Below the pieces are notes generated by a model, which did no database searches, was not told where the DNA came from, and worked only from the letters and a program-made list of their open reading frames with translations. 64,000 bases of DNA from Pedobacter sp. L105 (GTDB lineage: Bacteria; Bacteroidota; Bacteroidia; Sphingobacteriales; Sphingobacteriaceae), in the NCBI RefSeq assembly GCF_009765875.1, contig NZ_LMUP01000002.1, positions 248,001 to 312,000 of the forward strand, given 5' to 3'. Positions 44,685 through 54,741 of the stretch are shown here, piece by piece. Each line of letters opens with the position of its first letter. Within the stretch, counting starts at the first letter, position 1. A program made the translations under genes and the position numbers.

Positions 44685-45904
44685 GGTCTTTCTTCCTTTT
44701 GGATCATATACTCCTGTACTTCATTAAAAGCAGTCAGCAATACCGTATGGTCCTGCTCCGGATAAGCCGAAGCGCAGCACTTTAAAAATACTGTTTTGGG
44801 ATCGAGATCTGTTAAAGCCATAGCTTCTGCTGTTTGTTCATCCAGGTTTTGTGCTGCTTTTATTCTGAACTGTCTTGGAAACAGGCGTTCTATAAATGGC
44901 TTGTTCACAATCAGCGAATTCAGCTGTTCTTCCAGGTCAAAAATAGTGCTTTCTGTTTCCACCTGAATTTCTACCCACGCAGGAAATAGGGTATGAGGAT
45001 CTCCCAGTAAAACGAGTTTTGTTTTTACCTTTTCAAAATCTCCCTTAATGCGGATCAGCCTGCGTGTGCAGGGAACTTCAAGCGTTTCGAGACTGGTCAT
45101 TTCCCCCTCCTGAAATTCCAGGATAACTACCTGCTTTTTATCGTCAGTTTCTGAAAAACTTAAAGGAATGGGCGAACCGGAATACCGGATATGGTTGAGC
45201 TGATTGATTAGCTGCGGGCGGTGAATATGCCCCAGGGCAACGTAATCAAACTCTTTTGGAAACTGATCACCGCCAATCTGCCCGAGATTACCTACATGGA
45301 TTTCCTTTTCACTGTCGGATGTACTTGATCCGGCCGCAAAAAGATGTCCGGTAGCAATAACCGGAATATGGTTTAGCTTATAGTTGCTGATATGTTTTAA
45401 AAAACGGTGGTAATGGTCGGTAATTCCCTGCTTAATTCTGCTTTCCCTTTCTTCCATTGTTTCACCTGCTACAGAGAGCCTGATGTCACGATCGCGCAGA
45501 AAAGGAACTGCACAGACAACCAGCTCCAGTTTACCCTCATGGCTGATCTCTATGATCTGGTCGGTAAATTCTTCAGGAACCCCGCCAATGATATGTACAT
45601 TAAAATATTTTAAAAGGGATTGAGGGGCATTGAGTGTGCTGATCGAGTCGTGGTTGCCCCCAATAATGATCACCTCGCGGCAGCAGGTATCTTTTACCTG
45701 CCTTAAGAAGCCATAATACTGTTCAAAAGCAGTATTAGAAGGACTTCCGGTATCAAAAATATCGCCTGCAACAATTAAAACATCAATCTTTTCTGTTTGT
45801 AAGGTTACGATTAACCAATTCAGAAAAGCCTGATGCTCGTCGGTGCGTTCACTTTGTTCTAATCTTTTGCCCAGGTGCCAGTCGGCAGTATGAAGAATTC
45901 TCAT
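44681..45904 (-). CDS. sbcD: Exonuclease SbcCD subunit D (nuclease)
   Basis: A 407-residue Mre11-type nuclease. The metal-binding motifs are in order: DWHLGKR, GDIFDTG, GNHDS and GHIHRP. The C-terminal part (about 270-407) is the capping and SbcC-binding region. It is first in the sbcDC pair and about 55 bases downstream of a small membrane protein gene. Confidence 0.95.
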   Translation of the reverse strand: MRILHTADWHLGKRLEQSERTDEHQAFLNWLIVTLQTEKIDVLIVAGDIFDTGSPSNTAFEQYYGFLRQVKDTCCREVIIIGGNHDSISTLNAPQSLLKYFNVHIIGGVPEEFTDQIIEISHEGKLELVVCAVPFLRDRDIRLSVAGETMEERESRIKQGITDHYHRFLKHISNYKLNHIPVIATGHLFAAGSSTSDSEKEIHVGNLGQIGGDQFPKEFDYVALGHIHRPQLINQLNHIRYSGSPIPLSFSETDDKKQVVILEFQEGEMTSLETLEVPCTRRLIRIKGDFEKVKTKLVLLGDPHTLFPAWVEIQVETESTIFDLEEQLNSLIVNKPFIERLFPRQFRIKAAQNLDEQTAEAMALTDLDPKTVFLKCCASAYPEQDHTVLLTAFNEVQEYMIQKEERP

Positions 45905-45959
45905 TGTCGTCTGCTAAATTAAGCAATTGGATAGACAAATGGTTCATCTGTCCCTCAGC

Positions 45960-46370
45960 TTATGGCTGTCCCGGCGTAGTGGTAATCACGCTATCCACTA
46001 CAAATTTACTTACACCTCTCCAAGGAAGGGTGTGCAGGTACTCTTTATAATGCAGTTCCAGACTTAAGCCGGCACTTTTATTCAGCCTGTCTGTCACTTT
46101 CTGGTCCTGTACGGAAAACATAAATTCATTGGAAGCAACGGTACCACCAGTTTGCGAGCGGATACCACTCTGGATCAAACGTCCTTCATTCGTTTTAAAA
46201 ACGTAACCTTTTTTAACAAAATAGTTCAGTTGTCCGGCTTTAACCCCTTCCCCAAAAACGAAATAATAACGGTAGTAAAAGAATCCTGCCAGCAGGAGGA
46301 TAATGACCACAAAGATGATGGGCCCGATATTACTTTTTGATTTAGTTTTTGTAGTACTATAATTTTCCAT
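45960..46370 (-). CDS. Small membrane-anchored hypothetical protein
   Basis: A 136-residue protein with one transmembrane helix (about 16-34, IGPIIFVVIILLLAGFFYY) and a soluble, beta-rich C-terminal domain (FVKKGYVFKTNEGRLIQSGIRS). No known catalytic motif. It lies before sbcD on the same strand but with 55 bases between; co-transcription is possible. I do not recognise the family. Confidence 0.65.
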   Translation of the reverse strand: MENYSTTKTKSKSNIGPIIFVVIILLLAGFFYYRYYFVFGEGVKAGQLNYFVKKGYVFKTNEGRLIQSGIRSQTGGTVASNEFMFSVQDQKVTDRLNKSAGLSLELHYKEYLHTLPWRGVSKFVVDSVITTTPGQP

Positions 46371-46524
46371 TGAAGAGGTTTTTCATTAATAAATTAAATG
46401 TATTTACCGGTTAAGATACTACCACGATCATTTTCATTGTTTTTGAAAGTGGTATGCCCCCCGGATTTCCTGTTCAATATCCAATAATTATTCCACAATT
46501 ATCTATTCTTTGTGAATATTGCCC

Positions 46525-46848
46525 TTATAACAACACCTCGCAGAGATAACCTTGCTGTTGCAGCAGGGTAACTATTTCGTCACGACTGCTTTCTACGCAA
46601 ATTGCCCTTAATACTTTATCCACATCTTCCAGATCAATAGTCCAGTTATTTGCGCCAATCAGTTCATTTAACTGAATAAATAAAGGCGACTGATCAGAAT
46701 ATTCTTCAACAGATGTCCTGAAAACCAGTACAGTTTTCGATTCTTTTTCTGTCCTGAAATCCCACGGTTTAAGGGCTTCTGCGGATTGTGCAGAAGCCCT
46801 AACATAATTAATTACCCCAGTCCAGAAGCTATGGGTTTGGTTTTTCAT
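46525..46848 (-). CDS. Hypothetical small protein at the end of the HAE1 efflux operon
   Basis: A 107-residue cytoplasmic-looking protein with no signal peptide. The part KTVLVFRTSVEEYSDQSPLF, followed by NWTIDLEDVDKVLRAICVE, suggests a small alpha/beta fold, perhaps like an HMA/ferredoxin-like domain, but there is no CxxC metal motif. Its start overlaps the stop of the outer-membrane efflux gene by four bases, so it is translationally coupled to the operon. Function unknown. Confidence 0.65.
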   Translation of the reverse strand: MKNQTHSFWTGVINYVRASAQSAEALKPWDFRTEKESKTVLVFRTSVEEYSDQSPLFIQLNELIGANNWTIDLEDVDKVLRAICVESSRDEIVTLLQQQGYLCEVLL

Positions 46849-48257
46849 TTCCAGCCCCCGCCTAAGGCTCTGTACAATTCAACCTCAGCATTCAGCTGAT
46901 CAGTTTTAATGGTAGCCAGATCAAGTTCACTTTGCAAAGCATTACTTTGCGCAGTAATCACTTCCAGGTAGTTTGCCATTCCGCTTTTGAATAACAGATT
47001 TGCATTATTCAAACCCAGTTTAACTACACCAACCCTTGTATTAGCTATGGTATATTGTTGTTTTAATTTCTCAATTTTAATCAGTTGATCGGACACGTCT
47101 CCAACAGCAGTTAAGACTGACTGTTTGAATTGGATCACCGTTTTATCACGGTCTACCAGCGCCAGTTCATACTGTGTTCTCATCTCTTTATGCTGGAAGA
47201 TAGGCTGGGTAATTCCGCCGGCAACCATACCGAACAGAGAACCCGGCAAGTTGAACCAGTTTTTAAACACATAAGAATCTACACCACCAGCGGCACTGAT
47301 CACAAATGAAGGGTAAAGACTTGCTTTGGCAATGCCTACTTTGGCATTGGCTTTAACCAGTTCCAGCTCGGCGCTTTTCACATCAGGTCTTAAGCTGACC
47401 ATGGCAGCAGGGAAACCTGTTGACAAATTATCCTGATCCTGCAATGAACCCAACAAACCAGCCCTTGCAATAGATTTAGGGAAAGCACCGGTAAGAATAC
47501 TCAATGCATTTTCCTGCAGGCCAATCATCTGTTCCAATTGCGGAACCAATCCGGCAGCTACCAGCTCCTGGGCTTCTGCCTGCTGGATAGCCAGGGAAGT
47601 TGTTTGTCCGGCATCAAATTGCAACTTGATAATGGTTAGTGTGCTATCATTCAGGGAAAGGTTTTTCTTTGCTATATCCAACTGAGTATCCAGCATAATA
47701 AGGTTGTAAAATCCTTCTGCAACATTAGCTACCAAACGTGTCTGCACTGCTTTTTTCGCTTCTGCAGATTGTAGAAAGGAAGCGCCGGCTTCTCTTCTCT
47801 GGTTACCTATCTTATTCCAGATATCGGCTTCCCAGCTTAATCCTACAGTTGCATTGTAATCCTCGATGTGTTTTGCCGTAGAATACTGGGCAAGGCTCAA
47901 TCCATTCAAACTGTTATCAGAATAACGGTTAGTGCTTGCATTTACCTGTAAATTGACAGTTGGAACATTGCCTAACTTAGCTTGTTTAAATACCAGCGAC
48001 GCTGACTCTATATTTTTTACTGCGATCTGTATATCATAATTATTGATCACAGCGGTATCGATCAGGTCCCTGATTGCTTTTTCCTTAAAGAACTCTTTGT
48101 AAGGAAGGCTGGCGATACTCAGGCTATCCGTAGCCGTACTGTTCCTGAATTGTTCAGGAGCAGCATGGGTAGGCTTTGGAATATCCTTCGAAACTTTACA
48201 TGCACCCGCAGCAAGCAGTACTAAAAGCACGATATATATATTTTTATACGATTTCAT
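46845..48257 (-). CDS. TolC/NodT-family outer-membrane lipoprotein of the RND operon
   Basis: From the ATG at 48257 (MKSYKNIYIVLLVLLAAGAC) this is 470 residues with lipobox AAGAC (about Cys20). The start at 48302 gives a longer unusual N-terminus. Two OEP repeats follow, with GASFLQSAEAKKAVQTRLVANVAEGFYNLIML and SLRPDVKSAELELVKANAKVG, typical of NodT-type channels. It overlaps the pump gene stop slightly (14 bases). It completes the tripartite pump with the MFP and the HAE1 transporter. Confidence 0.9.
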   Translation of the reverse strand: MKSYKNIYIVLLVLLAAGACKVSKDIPKPTHAAPEQFRNSTATDSLSIASLPYKEFFKEKAIRDLIDTAVINNYDIQIAVKNIESASLVFKQAKLGNVPTVNLQVNASTNRYSDNSLNGLSLAQYSTAKHIEDYNATVGLSWEADIWNKIGNQRREAGASFLQSAEAKKAVQTRLVANVAEGFYNLIMLDTQLDIAKKNLSLNDSTLTIIKLQFDAGQTTSLAIQQAEAQELVAAGLVPQLEQMIGLQENALSILTGAFPKSIARAGLLGSLQDQDNLSTGFPAAMVSLRPDVKSAELELVKANAKVGIAKASLYPSFVISAAGGVDSYVFKNWFNLPGSLFGMVAGGITQPIFQHKEMRTQYELALVDRDKTVIQFKQSVLTAVGDVSDQLIKIEKLKQQYTIANTRVGVVKLGLNNANLLFKSGMANYLEVITAQSNALQSELDLATIKTDQLNAEVELYRALGGGWK

Positions 48258-51200
48258 ATTCTTTGGGGGTATTTTCAATTTCAATTGTTTGTTCGGGTAC
48301 ACCAGAAACTTTTTCCTGCAGGAACTGGAAGATCACAAATAATACAGGGATAATAAACAGTCCCAGGATAACTCCGGTGATCATACCTCCGGCAGCACCA
48401 ATACTAATGGAGTGGTTACCCAAAGCAGATGGACCAGTTGCCCTCATCATTGGGGTAAGACCTGCTACGAAAGCCAGCGATGTCATAATAATCGGACGCA
48501 GCCTTAATTGTGCAGCTTCCAACGCGGCTTCAACCAGCGTCTTCCCGGATTTTCTATGCTGCACGGCAAATTCTACAATCAGAATCGCATTCTTAGCGAG
48601 CAAACCAATCAGCATGACCAGTGCAACCTGTACATAAATGTTATTTTCAATTCCTGTTAAACCAATGGCAGCAAAAACACCGAACACACCAGTAGGAATA
48701 GATAAGATAACAGCAAATGGCAGGATATAACTTTCATATTGTGCAGAAAGCAGGAAGTAAACAAATACCAGACATAAACTGAAAATAACTACAGACTGTC
48801 CGCCGGAAGTAATTTCCTCCCTTGTCAAACCTGAATACTCATAGGAATATCCTGTTGGCAATTGTTTTGCAGCTACTTCATCTACAGCCCTGATCGCATC
48901 TCCGGAGCTAAACCCAGGTTTAGGAATCGCGTTGATCTCGATAGAGTTAAACAGGTTATAACGGGAAACCGTTTCTGTACCATATACACGTTTCAGTTTG
49001 ATCAGTGTATTGATCGGTACATTTTCGCCATTTCTATTTTTAACAAATACTCCATCCATAGAAGAAGGATCGGCACGATCAACCACATCGGCCTGAACCA
49101 TTACCCTGTAGTATTTACCAAATCGGTTAAAGTCTGAAGCCTGTGCACTACCAAAATAAGCCTGCATAGTAGATAACAACTCTTTGGTAGAAACGCCTAA
49201 CTGTTCTACTTTAGCTTCATCCACTTCCATTTGCAGCTGTGGATAATCTGCTCTAAACGTTGTAAAGGCAACGGCTATTTCAGGGCGTTTCATCAGCTCG
49301 CCAATAAAATTATTGGATATACCGCTGAACTTATTCAGGTCGCCACCTGTTCTATCCTGAAGTACAAAATCCAATCCATCCACGTTACTGAAACCAGGAA
49401 CGGTAGGGAAAGTGAAGACGAAGAAATTGGCACCTTTTATTGAAGCCAGTTTACCTCTAACAATATTCATAATGGCAGTGATATCCTTTACATCTCCTCT
49501 TTCCTTTGTAGGTTTTAGCAGAATAAACATCGCACCTGCAGAAGGGCCGCTGGATTGTGTAAGTAAATTGAAACCAGATAATCCATTATATATTTTAGTA
49601 AACGCTAAGGGCCTGATTAAGTCTTCAGACTGTTTTACTACTGCAGTAGTTCTCTCTAATGACGCACCTGCAGGCATAGACAAGGAAATAGCAATAAAGC
49701 CCTGATCTTCTGAAGGAATAAATCCTGTAGGTGTTCTTTTCACCATCCAAACGGTGGCCAAAATCACTACAACTAAACCAGCAATACCTATCCATTTGGT
49801 TTTGATCAGGAATTTCACACTGTTTACATACCTGTTTGTCAGGGAAGTAAAACCGGTGTTAAAGCCAATAAAGAAACGCTCTTTAAAGCTCTTTTTAACC
49901 ACCTCGCCAGCATGACCATGAGCCATATGTACATTCTTCAGGAACAAGGCACATAAGGCAGGACTCAGCGTTAATGCATTTACTGCAGAAATTACAATTG
50001 CAATAGCCAGTGTAAAGGCAAACTGTCTGTAGAACATACCAGTTGATCCTTCCATAAAACCAACGGGAAGGAACACGGCGCTCATCACCAGTGTAATGGA
50101 AATAATTGCCCCTGTTATCTCATGCATGGCCGATGCCGTAGCTAATTTTGGAGGAAGGTGTTCATGTTCCATCTTGGCATGCACTGCCTCCACTACCACA
50201 ATCGCATCATCCACCACAATACCGATGGCCAGTACCAGCGCGAACAGCGTTAATAAGTTAATAGAGAAACCAAAGATGGACATGAAAAAGAACGTTCCTA
50301 AAATCGCTACCGGAACTGCAATAGCAGGAATCAGTGTAGATCGGAAATCCTGTAAAAAGATAAATACAACAATAAACACCAGGATAAAGGCCTCGATCAG
50401 AGTATGTATAACCTGATCAATGGACTGATCCAGGGATACCTTGGTATTGTATAAATTTACTACGTGTATGCCTTTTGGAAAGTCTTTCTGGGCTTTTTTA
50501 ATGAATTTATCGATCGCGATCTGGATATCATTTGAATTGGATCCGCTCAATTGCTGAATCGCGATATTTAATCCTGTTTTACCGTCAATACGGGTAAGAC
50601 TGGAATAAGTATAAGCACCAAATTCAACCCTCGCTACATCTTTCAATCGGAGGAATGAACCATCAGGATTGGAACGAATGATAATATTCTCATACTGCTC
50701 TGGTTTGGTCAGCTTTCCTTTATATTTTAATACATATTGGAAAGCCACTTTGCTGCTTTCACCAAACATACCCGGTGCTGCTTCAAGATTTTTATCTTTA
50801 ATGGCTGCTGTAACATCATCAGGTGTTAAATTATAAGTTGCCATTTGCGCTGGCTTCAGCCATACGCGCATCGAATAATCTTTACTACCACCAAAAATTA
50901 CGGCTGCACCTACCCCTTGTATCCTTTTAATCTCAGGGATTAAATTGATCTGGGCATAGTTGTCCATAAAAGTCTGATCATACTTTTTTTCGTCATCAGT
51001 AAACATACTGAGTACCATGATCAAACTGTTCTGCTGTTTAGCAGTGGTTACCCCTGCTTGTACTACCTCTGTAGGTAACTGACTGGTAGCTTGTGATACA
51101 CGGTTTTGTACATTCACCGCTGCCAAATCCGGATTTGTTCCCAGTTTGAAATACACCGTAATGGTGAGGGACCCGTCATTACTTGCAGTAGAGCTCATGT

Positions 51201-51429
51201 ACGTCATGTTCTCTACCCCGTTAATAGACTCTTCTAAAGAAGGCGCTACTGAACGAAGTACAGTTTCAGCATTTGCACCAGGATAAAGTGCCGTAACCTG
51301 AACGGCGGGGGGCGCAATATCAGGGAATTGCTGTAAGGGTAGCCTGGTCATTCCCAGGATACCGAGTATTACCAACAGAATGGAAATTACTGTTGCTAAT
51401 ACAGGTCTTTCTATAAATCTTTTAAACAT
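48244..51429 (-). CDS. RND multidrug efflux transporter (HAE1 family)
   Basis: A 1061-residue AcrB-type pump. It begins MFKRFIERPVLATVISILLVILGI. Two halves each with six transmembrane segments and a large periplasmic loop can be seen. The proton-relay region has DDAIVVVEAVHAKMEHE and the C-terminal half ends with GLLAKNAILIVEFAVQHR. HAE1 transporters export hydrophobic and amphiphilic drugs. It lies between the MFP (13 bases upstream) and the OMF gene. Confidence 0.94.
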   Translation of the reverse strand: MFKRFIERPVLATVISILLVILGILGMTRLPLQQFPDIAPPAVQVTALYPGANAETVLRSVAPSLEESINGVENMTYMSSTASNDGSLTITVYFKLGTNPDLAAVNVQNRVSQATSQLPTEVVQAGVTTAKQQNSLIMVLSMFTDDEKKYDQTFMDNYAQINLIPEIKRIQGVGAAVIFGGSKDYSMRVWLKPAQMATYNLTPDDVTAAIKDKNLEAAPGMFGESSKVAFQYVLKYKGKLTKPEQYENIIIRSNPDGSFLRLKDVARVEFGAYTYSSLTRIDGKTGLNIAIQQLSGSNSNDIQIAIDKFIKKAQKDFPKGIHVVNLYNTKVSLDQSIDQVIHTLIEAFILVFIVVFIFLQDFRSTLIPAIAVPVAILGTFFFMSIFGFSINLLTLFALVLAIGIVVDDAIVVVEAVHAKMEHEHLPPKLATASAMHEITGAIISITLVMSAVFLPVGFMEGSTGMFYRQFAFTLAIAIVISAVNALTLSPALCALFLKNVHMAHGHAGEVVKKSFKERFFIGFNTGFTSLTNRYVNSVKFLIKTKWIGIAGLVVVILATVWMVKRTPTGFIPSEDQGFIAISLSMPAGASLERTTAVVKQSEDLIRPLAFTKIYNGLSGFNLLTQSSGPSAGAMFILLKPTKERGDVKDITAIMNIVRGKLASIKGANFFVFTFPTVPGFSNVDGLDFVLQDRTGGDLNKFSGISNNFIGELMKRPEIAVAFTTFRADYPQLQMEVDEAKVEQLGVSTKELLSTMQAYFGSAQASDFNRFGKYYRVMVQADVVDRADPSSMDGVFVKNRNGENVPINTLIKLKRVYGTETVSRYNLFNSIEINAIPKPGFSSGDAIRAVDEVAAKQLPTGYSYEYSGLTREEITSGGQSVVIFSLCLVFVYFLLSAQYESYILPFAVILSIPTGVFGVFAAIGLTGIENNIYVQVALVMLIGLLAKNAILIVEFAVQHRKSGKTLVEAALEAAQLRLRPIIMTSLAFVAGLTPMMRATGPSALGNHSISIGAAGGMITGVILGLFIIPVLFVIFQFLQEKVSGVPEQTIEIENTPKEYEIV

Positions 51430-51441
51430 GATTGTTATGAA

Positions 51442-52575
51442 TTATCTTTTTGCAGTTTTAACTGGTTCTTCTTTTAATTTTTCAGGTTTAATGACATCAC
51501 CATCTTTAAGTTTATCGATACCTTCATAAACTATTCTGTCGCCTGATTTCAATCCGTCTTTTACCAGGTAATTTTCTCCGCTGGTACCCTGGATGGCAAT
51601 AGGTTGTCTGCTCACTTTATTCGAATCTCCAACCAGGAACACGAACATTTTATCCTGTACTTCCACTGTTGAAGATTGTGGGATCAAAATAGCATCCGGG
51701 TGTTGCAGGCTTAATCTGATTTTACCAGTATTTCCTGAGCGCAAAAGACCTTGTTTGTTTGCAAATGTAGCTCTCAGAGAAATGGAACCTGTTTGTTTAT
51801 CAAATTGTCCGTCAACCATATCTACCTTGCCTTGCTCTCCGTAAACACTGTTATCTGCTAAAACTAATGATACACCCGGCAGTTTCTTTAATCTTTCTGC
51901 GGTAGTACTTCCAGGATATTTGGCATTAAAGGCCACAAAATCATCTTCACCTAAAGAAAAGTAAACATGTACTTCATGTGAATCAGAAAGTGTTGTTAGT
52001 GCAACTGCATCGGTTGGAGAAATAATACTTCCTTGTTTTTTAGGCAGTCTACCAACATTACCCGCTACAGGAGCCTTAATTAAAGTATAACCGAGGTTGA
52101 TTTCTGCAGCAGCCACTGCTGCTTTTGCCTGTTCAACACCTGCCTGTGTAGACTGGTAGGTTGCTGTAGCAGTTTTTAATTGAAATTCTGAAACTACCTT
52201 GTTTTTAACCAAAGGAGTTAATTTATCTACTTCTATCTGAGCATTGATGACCGCTGCCTGAGCTACATGTAATAAAGCTTTCGCATTATTTAATGCTTCT
52301 CTGAAGGGGCGTTCATTGATCTTGAACAAAGGTTGTCCCTTTTGTACCTGGGCACCTTCGTTTACCAGAATCTGATCTAAGATCCCGGAAACTTGCGGGC
52401 GTATTTCCAGATCAACTGTTCCCTGAATTGAAGCTGGATAATCTGTATAAGTTGTTTCTGAACTATTTTGTAAAGATATAACCTGAAGAGATTGAGGTTC
52501 AGGTGCGGGAGCCTGAGCCTGATTGCCGGCACACCCGGCAAATAGTATCGCCATTAGTAAAATTGAAGTTCTCAT
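51442..52575 (-). CDS. Membrane fusion protein of the RND operon, lipoprotein
   Basis: From the ATG at 52575 (MRTSILLMAILFAGC) this is a 377-residue lipoprotein with lipobox LFAGC (Cys15); the longer ORF from 52659 has no such signal peptide at its N-terminus. The lipoyl halves are VSGILDQILVNEGAQVQKGQPLFKI and LIKAPVAGNVGRL; the alpha-helical hairpin lies between them. It is the AcrA-like adaptor. It is the first gene after the TetR regulator gene. Confidence 0.92.
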   Translation of the reverse strand: MRTSILLMAILFAGCAGNQAQAPAPEPQSLQVISLQNSSETTYTDYPASIQGTVDLEIRPQVSGILDQILVNEGAQVQKGQPLFKINERPFREALNNAKALLHVAQAAVINAQIEVDKLTPLVKNKVVSEFQLKTATATYQSTQAGVEQAKAAVAAAEINLGYTLIKAPVAGNVGRLPKKQGSIISPTDAVALTTLSDSHEVHVYFSLGEDDFVAFNAKYPGSTTAERLKKLPGVSLVLADNSVYGEQGKVDMVDGQFDKQTGSISLRATFANKQGLLRSGNTGKIRLSLQHPDAILIPQSSTVEVQDKMFVFLVGDSNKVSRQPIAIQGTSGENYLVKDGLKSGDRIVYEGIDKLKDGDVIKPEKLKEEPVKTAKR

Positions 52576-52669
52576 AACGTTTGTCGACTGATTTAACTTG
52601 TAAATAAAAGGGGTATATATATTAGTGATTATGTGATGCATGAATTGATGTTTTAACATGTAAATGATT

Positions 52670-52686
52670 TAACAGCGTTAGCTGTT
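52670..52686. promoter_or_regulatory. TetR-type operator copy before the MFP gene
   Basis: TAACAGCGTTA (52670-52680) shares 10 of 11 bases with the sites at 52757 and 53414, and an overlapping AACAGC-GTTA-GCTGTT inverted repeat (52671-52686) adds further symmetry. It lies about 95 bases upstream of the efflux operon start. The neighbouring TetR protein is the likely binder. Confidence 0.6.
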
Positions 52687-52756
52687 TAGAGAAAAAAAAC
52701 GTGACACTTTGAGAGGCTTTCTTCCTGGTACTGAAAGAAATGGTGTATAGATAATT

Positions 52757-52767
52757 TAACAGCGTTA
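52757..52767. promoter_or_regulatory. Second TetR-type operator copy
   Basis: TAACAGCGTTA again, exactly 87 bases from the first copy, 20 bases beyond the tetR-like gene stop. Both copies flank the DNA where the efflux promoter should lie, although no clear TAnnTTTG was found there. Confidence 0.55.
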
Positions 52768-52786
52768 AGTATTCCATAAAAAAATA

Positions 52787-53386
52787 TTAGTCGTTTATTG
52801 CTTTAATAATTCCATTGATCGCATCTTTTAAAATATGCTGATTCATTTCGTCGTTGGTGCCTTTTCTTACCAGGTTGATAGAGATCAGGCCGTGGATAAT
52901 AGACCAGAAGGTAAAATACTTCCGGCAGATAATTTCTTCACTGGGGTTTGGATCTGTCATAATTGCCGCGATAGCGTCATAAGTCAGCTTTCTTGCAGCT
53001 TCGGCTTCGGGCTGGCTTTTCACCATTTCACAACAGATCATGTCTACACCAAACATCAGCTGATAAAATTCTTTATGGGTAAATGCGAAATCCCAATAAG
53101 CCATCCAGATTGCAGCAAGCTGTTCTTCCGGAGTTATACATTTAGCTATCGCTTCTTTGAAATCATTTAGCAGCAACACATTCCCCCTGCGGGTAAGCTC
53201 CAGCAAAATGCCCTCTTTATTGGCAAAATACTCGTATATAATAGGTGCTGTATATTCAATTTTATCTGCGATCTTACGCATACTCAGCGCCTGCCATCCA
53301 TCTTCTTTTACGATTTGCAAGGCTGCTTCAATAATATTGATCCTAGTTTCTTCTTTAAGTCTTTGAATTCTCTCTTTGCTACCCAT
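52787..53386 (-). CDS. TetR/AcrR-family repressor of the RND operon
   Basis: A 199-residue regulator. The HTH is at about 20-62 (ALQIVKEDGWQALSMRKIAD and TAPIIYEYFANKEGILLEL), followed by a helical ligand domain. It is upstream of the efflux operon in the same direction. Three TAACAGYGTTA sites around its gene fit repression of both itself and the pump genes. Ligand unknown, probably a pump substrate. Confidence 0.9.
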   Translation of the reverse strand: MGSKERIQRLKEETRINIIEAALQIVKEDGWQALSMRKIADKIEYTAPIIYEYFANKEGILLELTRRGNVLLLNDFKEAIAKCITPEEQLAAIWMAYWDFAFTHKEFYQLMFGVDMICCEMVKSQPEAEAARKLTYDAIAAIMTDPNPSEEIICRKYFTFWSIIHGLISINLVRKGTNDEMNQHILKDAINGIIKAIND

Positions 53387-53413
53387 GGTAAACTTCTCCT
53401 GTGTAAATTAATC

Positions 53414-53434
53414 TAACAGTGTTAGACAAATGTA
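53414..53434 (-). promoter_or_regulatory. Promoter -7 element and operator of the tetR-like gene
   Basis: The minus strand reads TACATTTG (53427-53434, fits TAnnTTTG), followed at once by the near-palindrome CTAACA-G-TGTTAG that contains TAACAGTGTTA (53414-53424). The operator covers the expected start of transcription, which lies about 36 bases before the ATG. This suggests autoregulation. Confidence 0.6.
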
Positions 53435-53590
53435 TAACTAGTTTTCTGTATCTCTATCAGCCGATTGTAAAAACGCATCGAACAATATCATTACATTTTT
53501 AACGCAAATGATATAAATAACTTATTATCGGTAATTTAAAACAGATAACCTAACTGATATGGATGTTTTTTTTATATCGAATAAATGAGA

Positions 53591-54601
53591 TTAAGATGAA
53601 AAAGGCATCATTTTCCCGCATGAGCACGTACCACTTTTATCCTCAATGCTAAAAAGCTTCAGGAAATAATTGTAAAACCCAATCCGGTCCTTCATCGCCA
53701 TCTGTCCTTCGCCTTTATTACATTCTATTGCACCGTTAATAATATTGATCGTCATTCCAAATCCTGGCTGATAGCCAGATTTCAATTCTGCGGCAGAAGG
53801 TTTCCATACACCAGTAATCACATCGTGTGCTGATGGCTTCTGCCCTTGTGGTGTCATCCAGAAATATAAAGCTGTTTTAAAAGCCAAGACAGGATCTGTA
53901 CTTACCTGCTCCGGGTTATTTAACAAAATATCCTTGTTCCCCAGGATACAGGTAGACGCAAATCCATAATTTCCGTTATAACTTAACTGTAAAGGACCAC
54001 GTCCATAATAACTGGCACCTTTTACTGCCGGATAAATCTTATTAAGAATCACGTAAGAAGAACTGGTATCTATCTCTTGTTTTAACATCAGGCCATCATT
54101 ATATTGGTGATCTGTTCCGTTACGGGTTTCATGGGCTATCTGTGCGAAAAAAGCAGCGGCCTCTTTTTTATCCAACGTCCTGTTTTTGTCACCACAAAAG
54201 TTGTCATAATCTAAATCAACCACAGTGTATTCCTGCTTTTTCGCCCAATCCTGATCCCAGTCATCATCCTGTCTTACTATAGTTGATACACCGCTTAATT
54301 TATCAATTCTGGTAATTTTATAGATCCACTGCCCCCGTTTTTCAATTTTCACTTCAACATTACCCATTTCATCGATCGCTTTTTTAAGAGCAGCATAGGT
54401 AAAAAATTGACTGTGCTGTGGAAAAAACTGATTAAAGTCTTTTTCTGAAAAAAATGAAAGTAAGGATGTTGCAGGTTTTTGATGGATGGGTTGCTTGCAG
54501 CCAAGCCCTGAGAGCGCCGCCATCATAGTCAGTATAACCAACATGCCAGTTTTAAAAGTTTTACCTCTCTTATTATATCTGATACCCGACAGTATTTCCA
54601 T
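53591..54601 (-). CDS. GH19-family chitinase-like lipoprotein
   Basis: A 336-residue protein from the ATG at 54601 ([14 protein letters not shown]); an ATG at 54616 adds five residues and one at 54544 shortens it. The lipobox is LSGLGC (about Cys35). The catalytic domain has [15 protein letters not shown] with Glu158, the GH19 acid, and [16 protein letters not shown], the family substrate-binding signature. GH19 enzymes cut chitin or related amino-sugar polymers; some are muramidase-like. The C-terminus ends with a short Cys-rich tail (GTCSCGKMM). No carbohydrate-binding module is visible. Confidence 0.82.
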   Translation of the reverse strand: MEILSGIRYNKRGKTFKTGMLVILTMMAALSGLGCKQPIHQKPATSLLSFFSEKDFNQFFPQHSQFFTYAALKKAIDEMGNVEVKIEKRGQWIYKITRIDKLSGVSTIVRQDDDWDQDWAKKQEYTVVDLDYDNFCGDKNRTLDKKEAAAFFAQIAHETRNGTDHQYNDGLMLKQEIDTSSSYVILNKIYPAVKGASYYGRGPLQLSYNGNYGFASTCILGNKDILLNNPEQVSTDPVLAFKTALYFWMTPQGQKPSAHDVITGVWKPSAAELKSGYQPGFGMTINIINGAIECNKGEGQMAMKDRIGFYNYFLKLFSIEDKSGTCSCGKMMPFSS

Positions 54602-54741
54602 GCTACAACTACTCACAATAAATGTGCCCGCTGTAATAATTTCACATAGTTTAACGTTTATTTGCGATAACAGGAACAGATCAAAGAATACTTTTTGAAA
54701 GATTACAATCCAATTTACGAAGGAAACGGGAGCCCGGAGAT

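Noticed and set aside
50096..50416. 106-residue plus-strand open frame inside the RND pump gene
   Set aside because: Shadow of the pump; low-complexity Thr/Ile/Met translation typical of antisense of a membrane protein.
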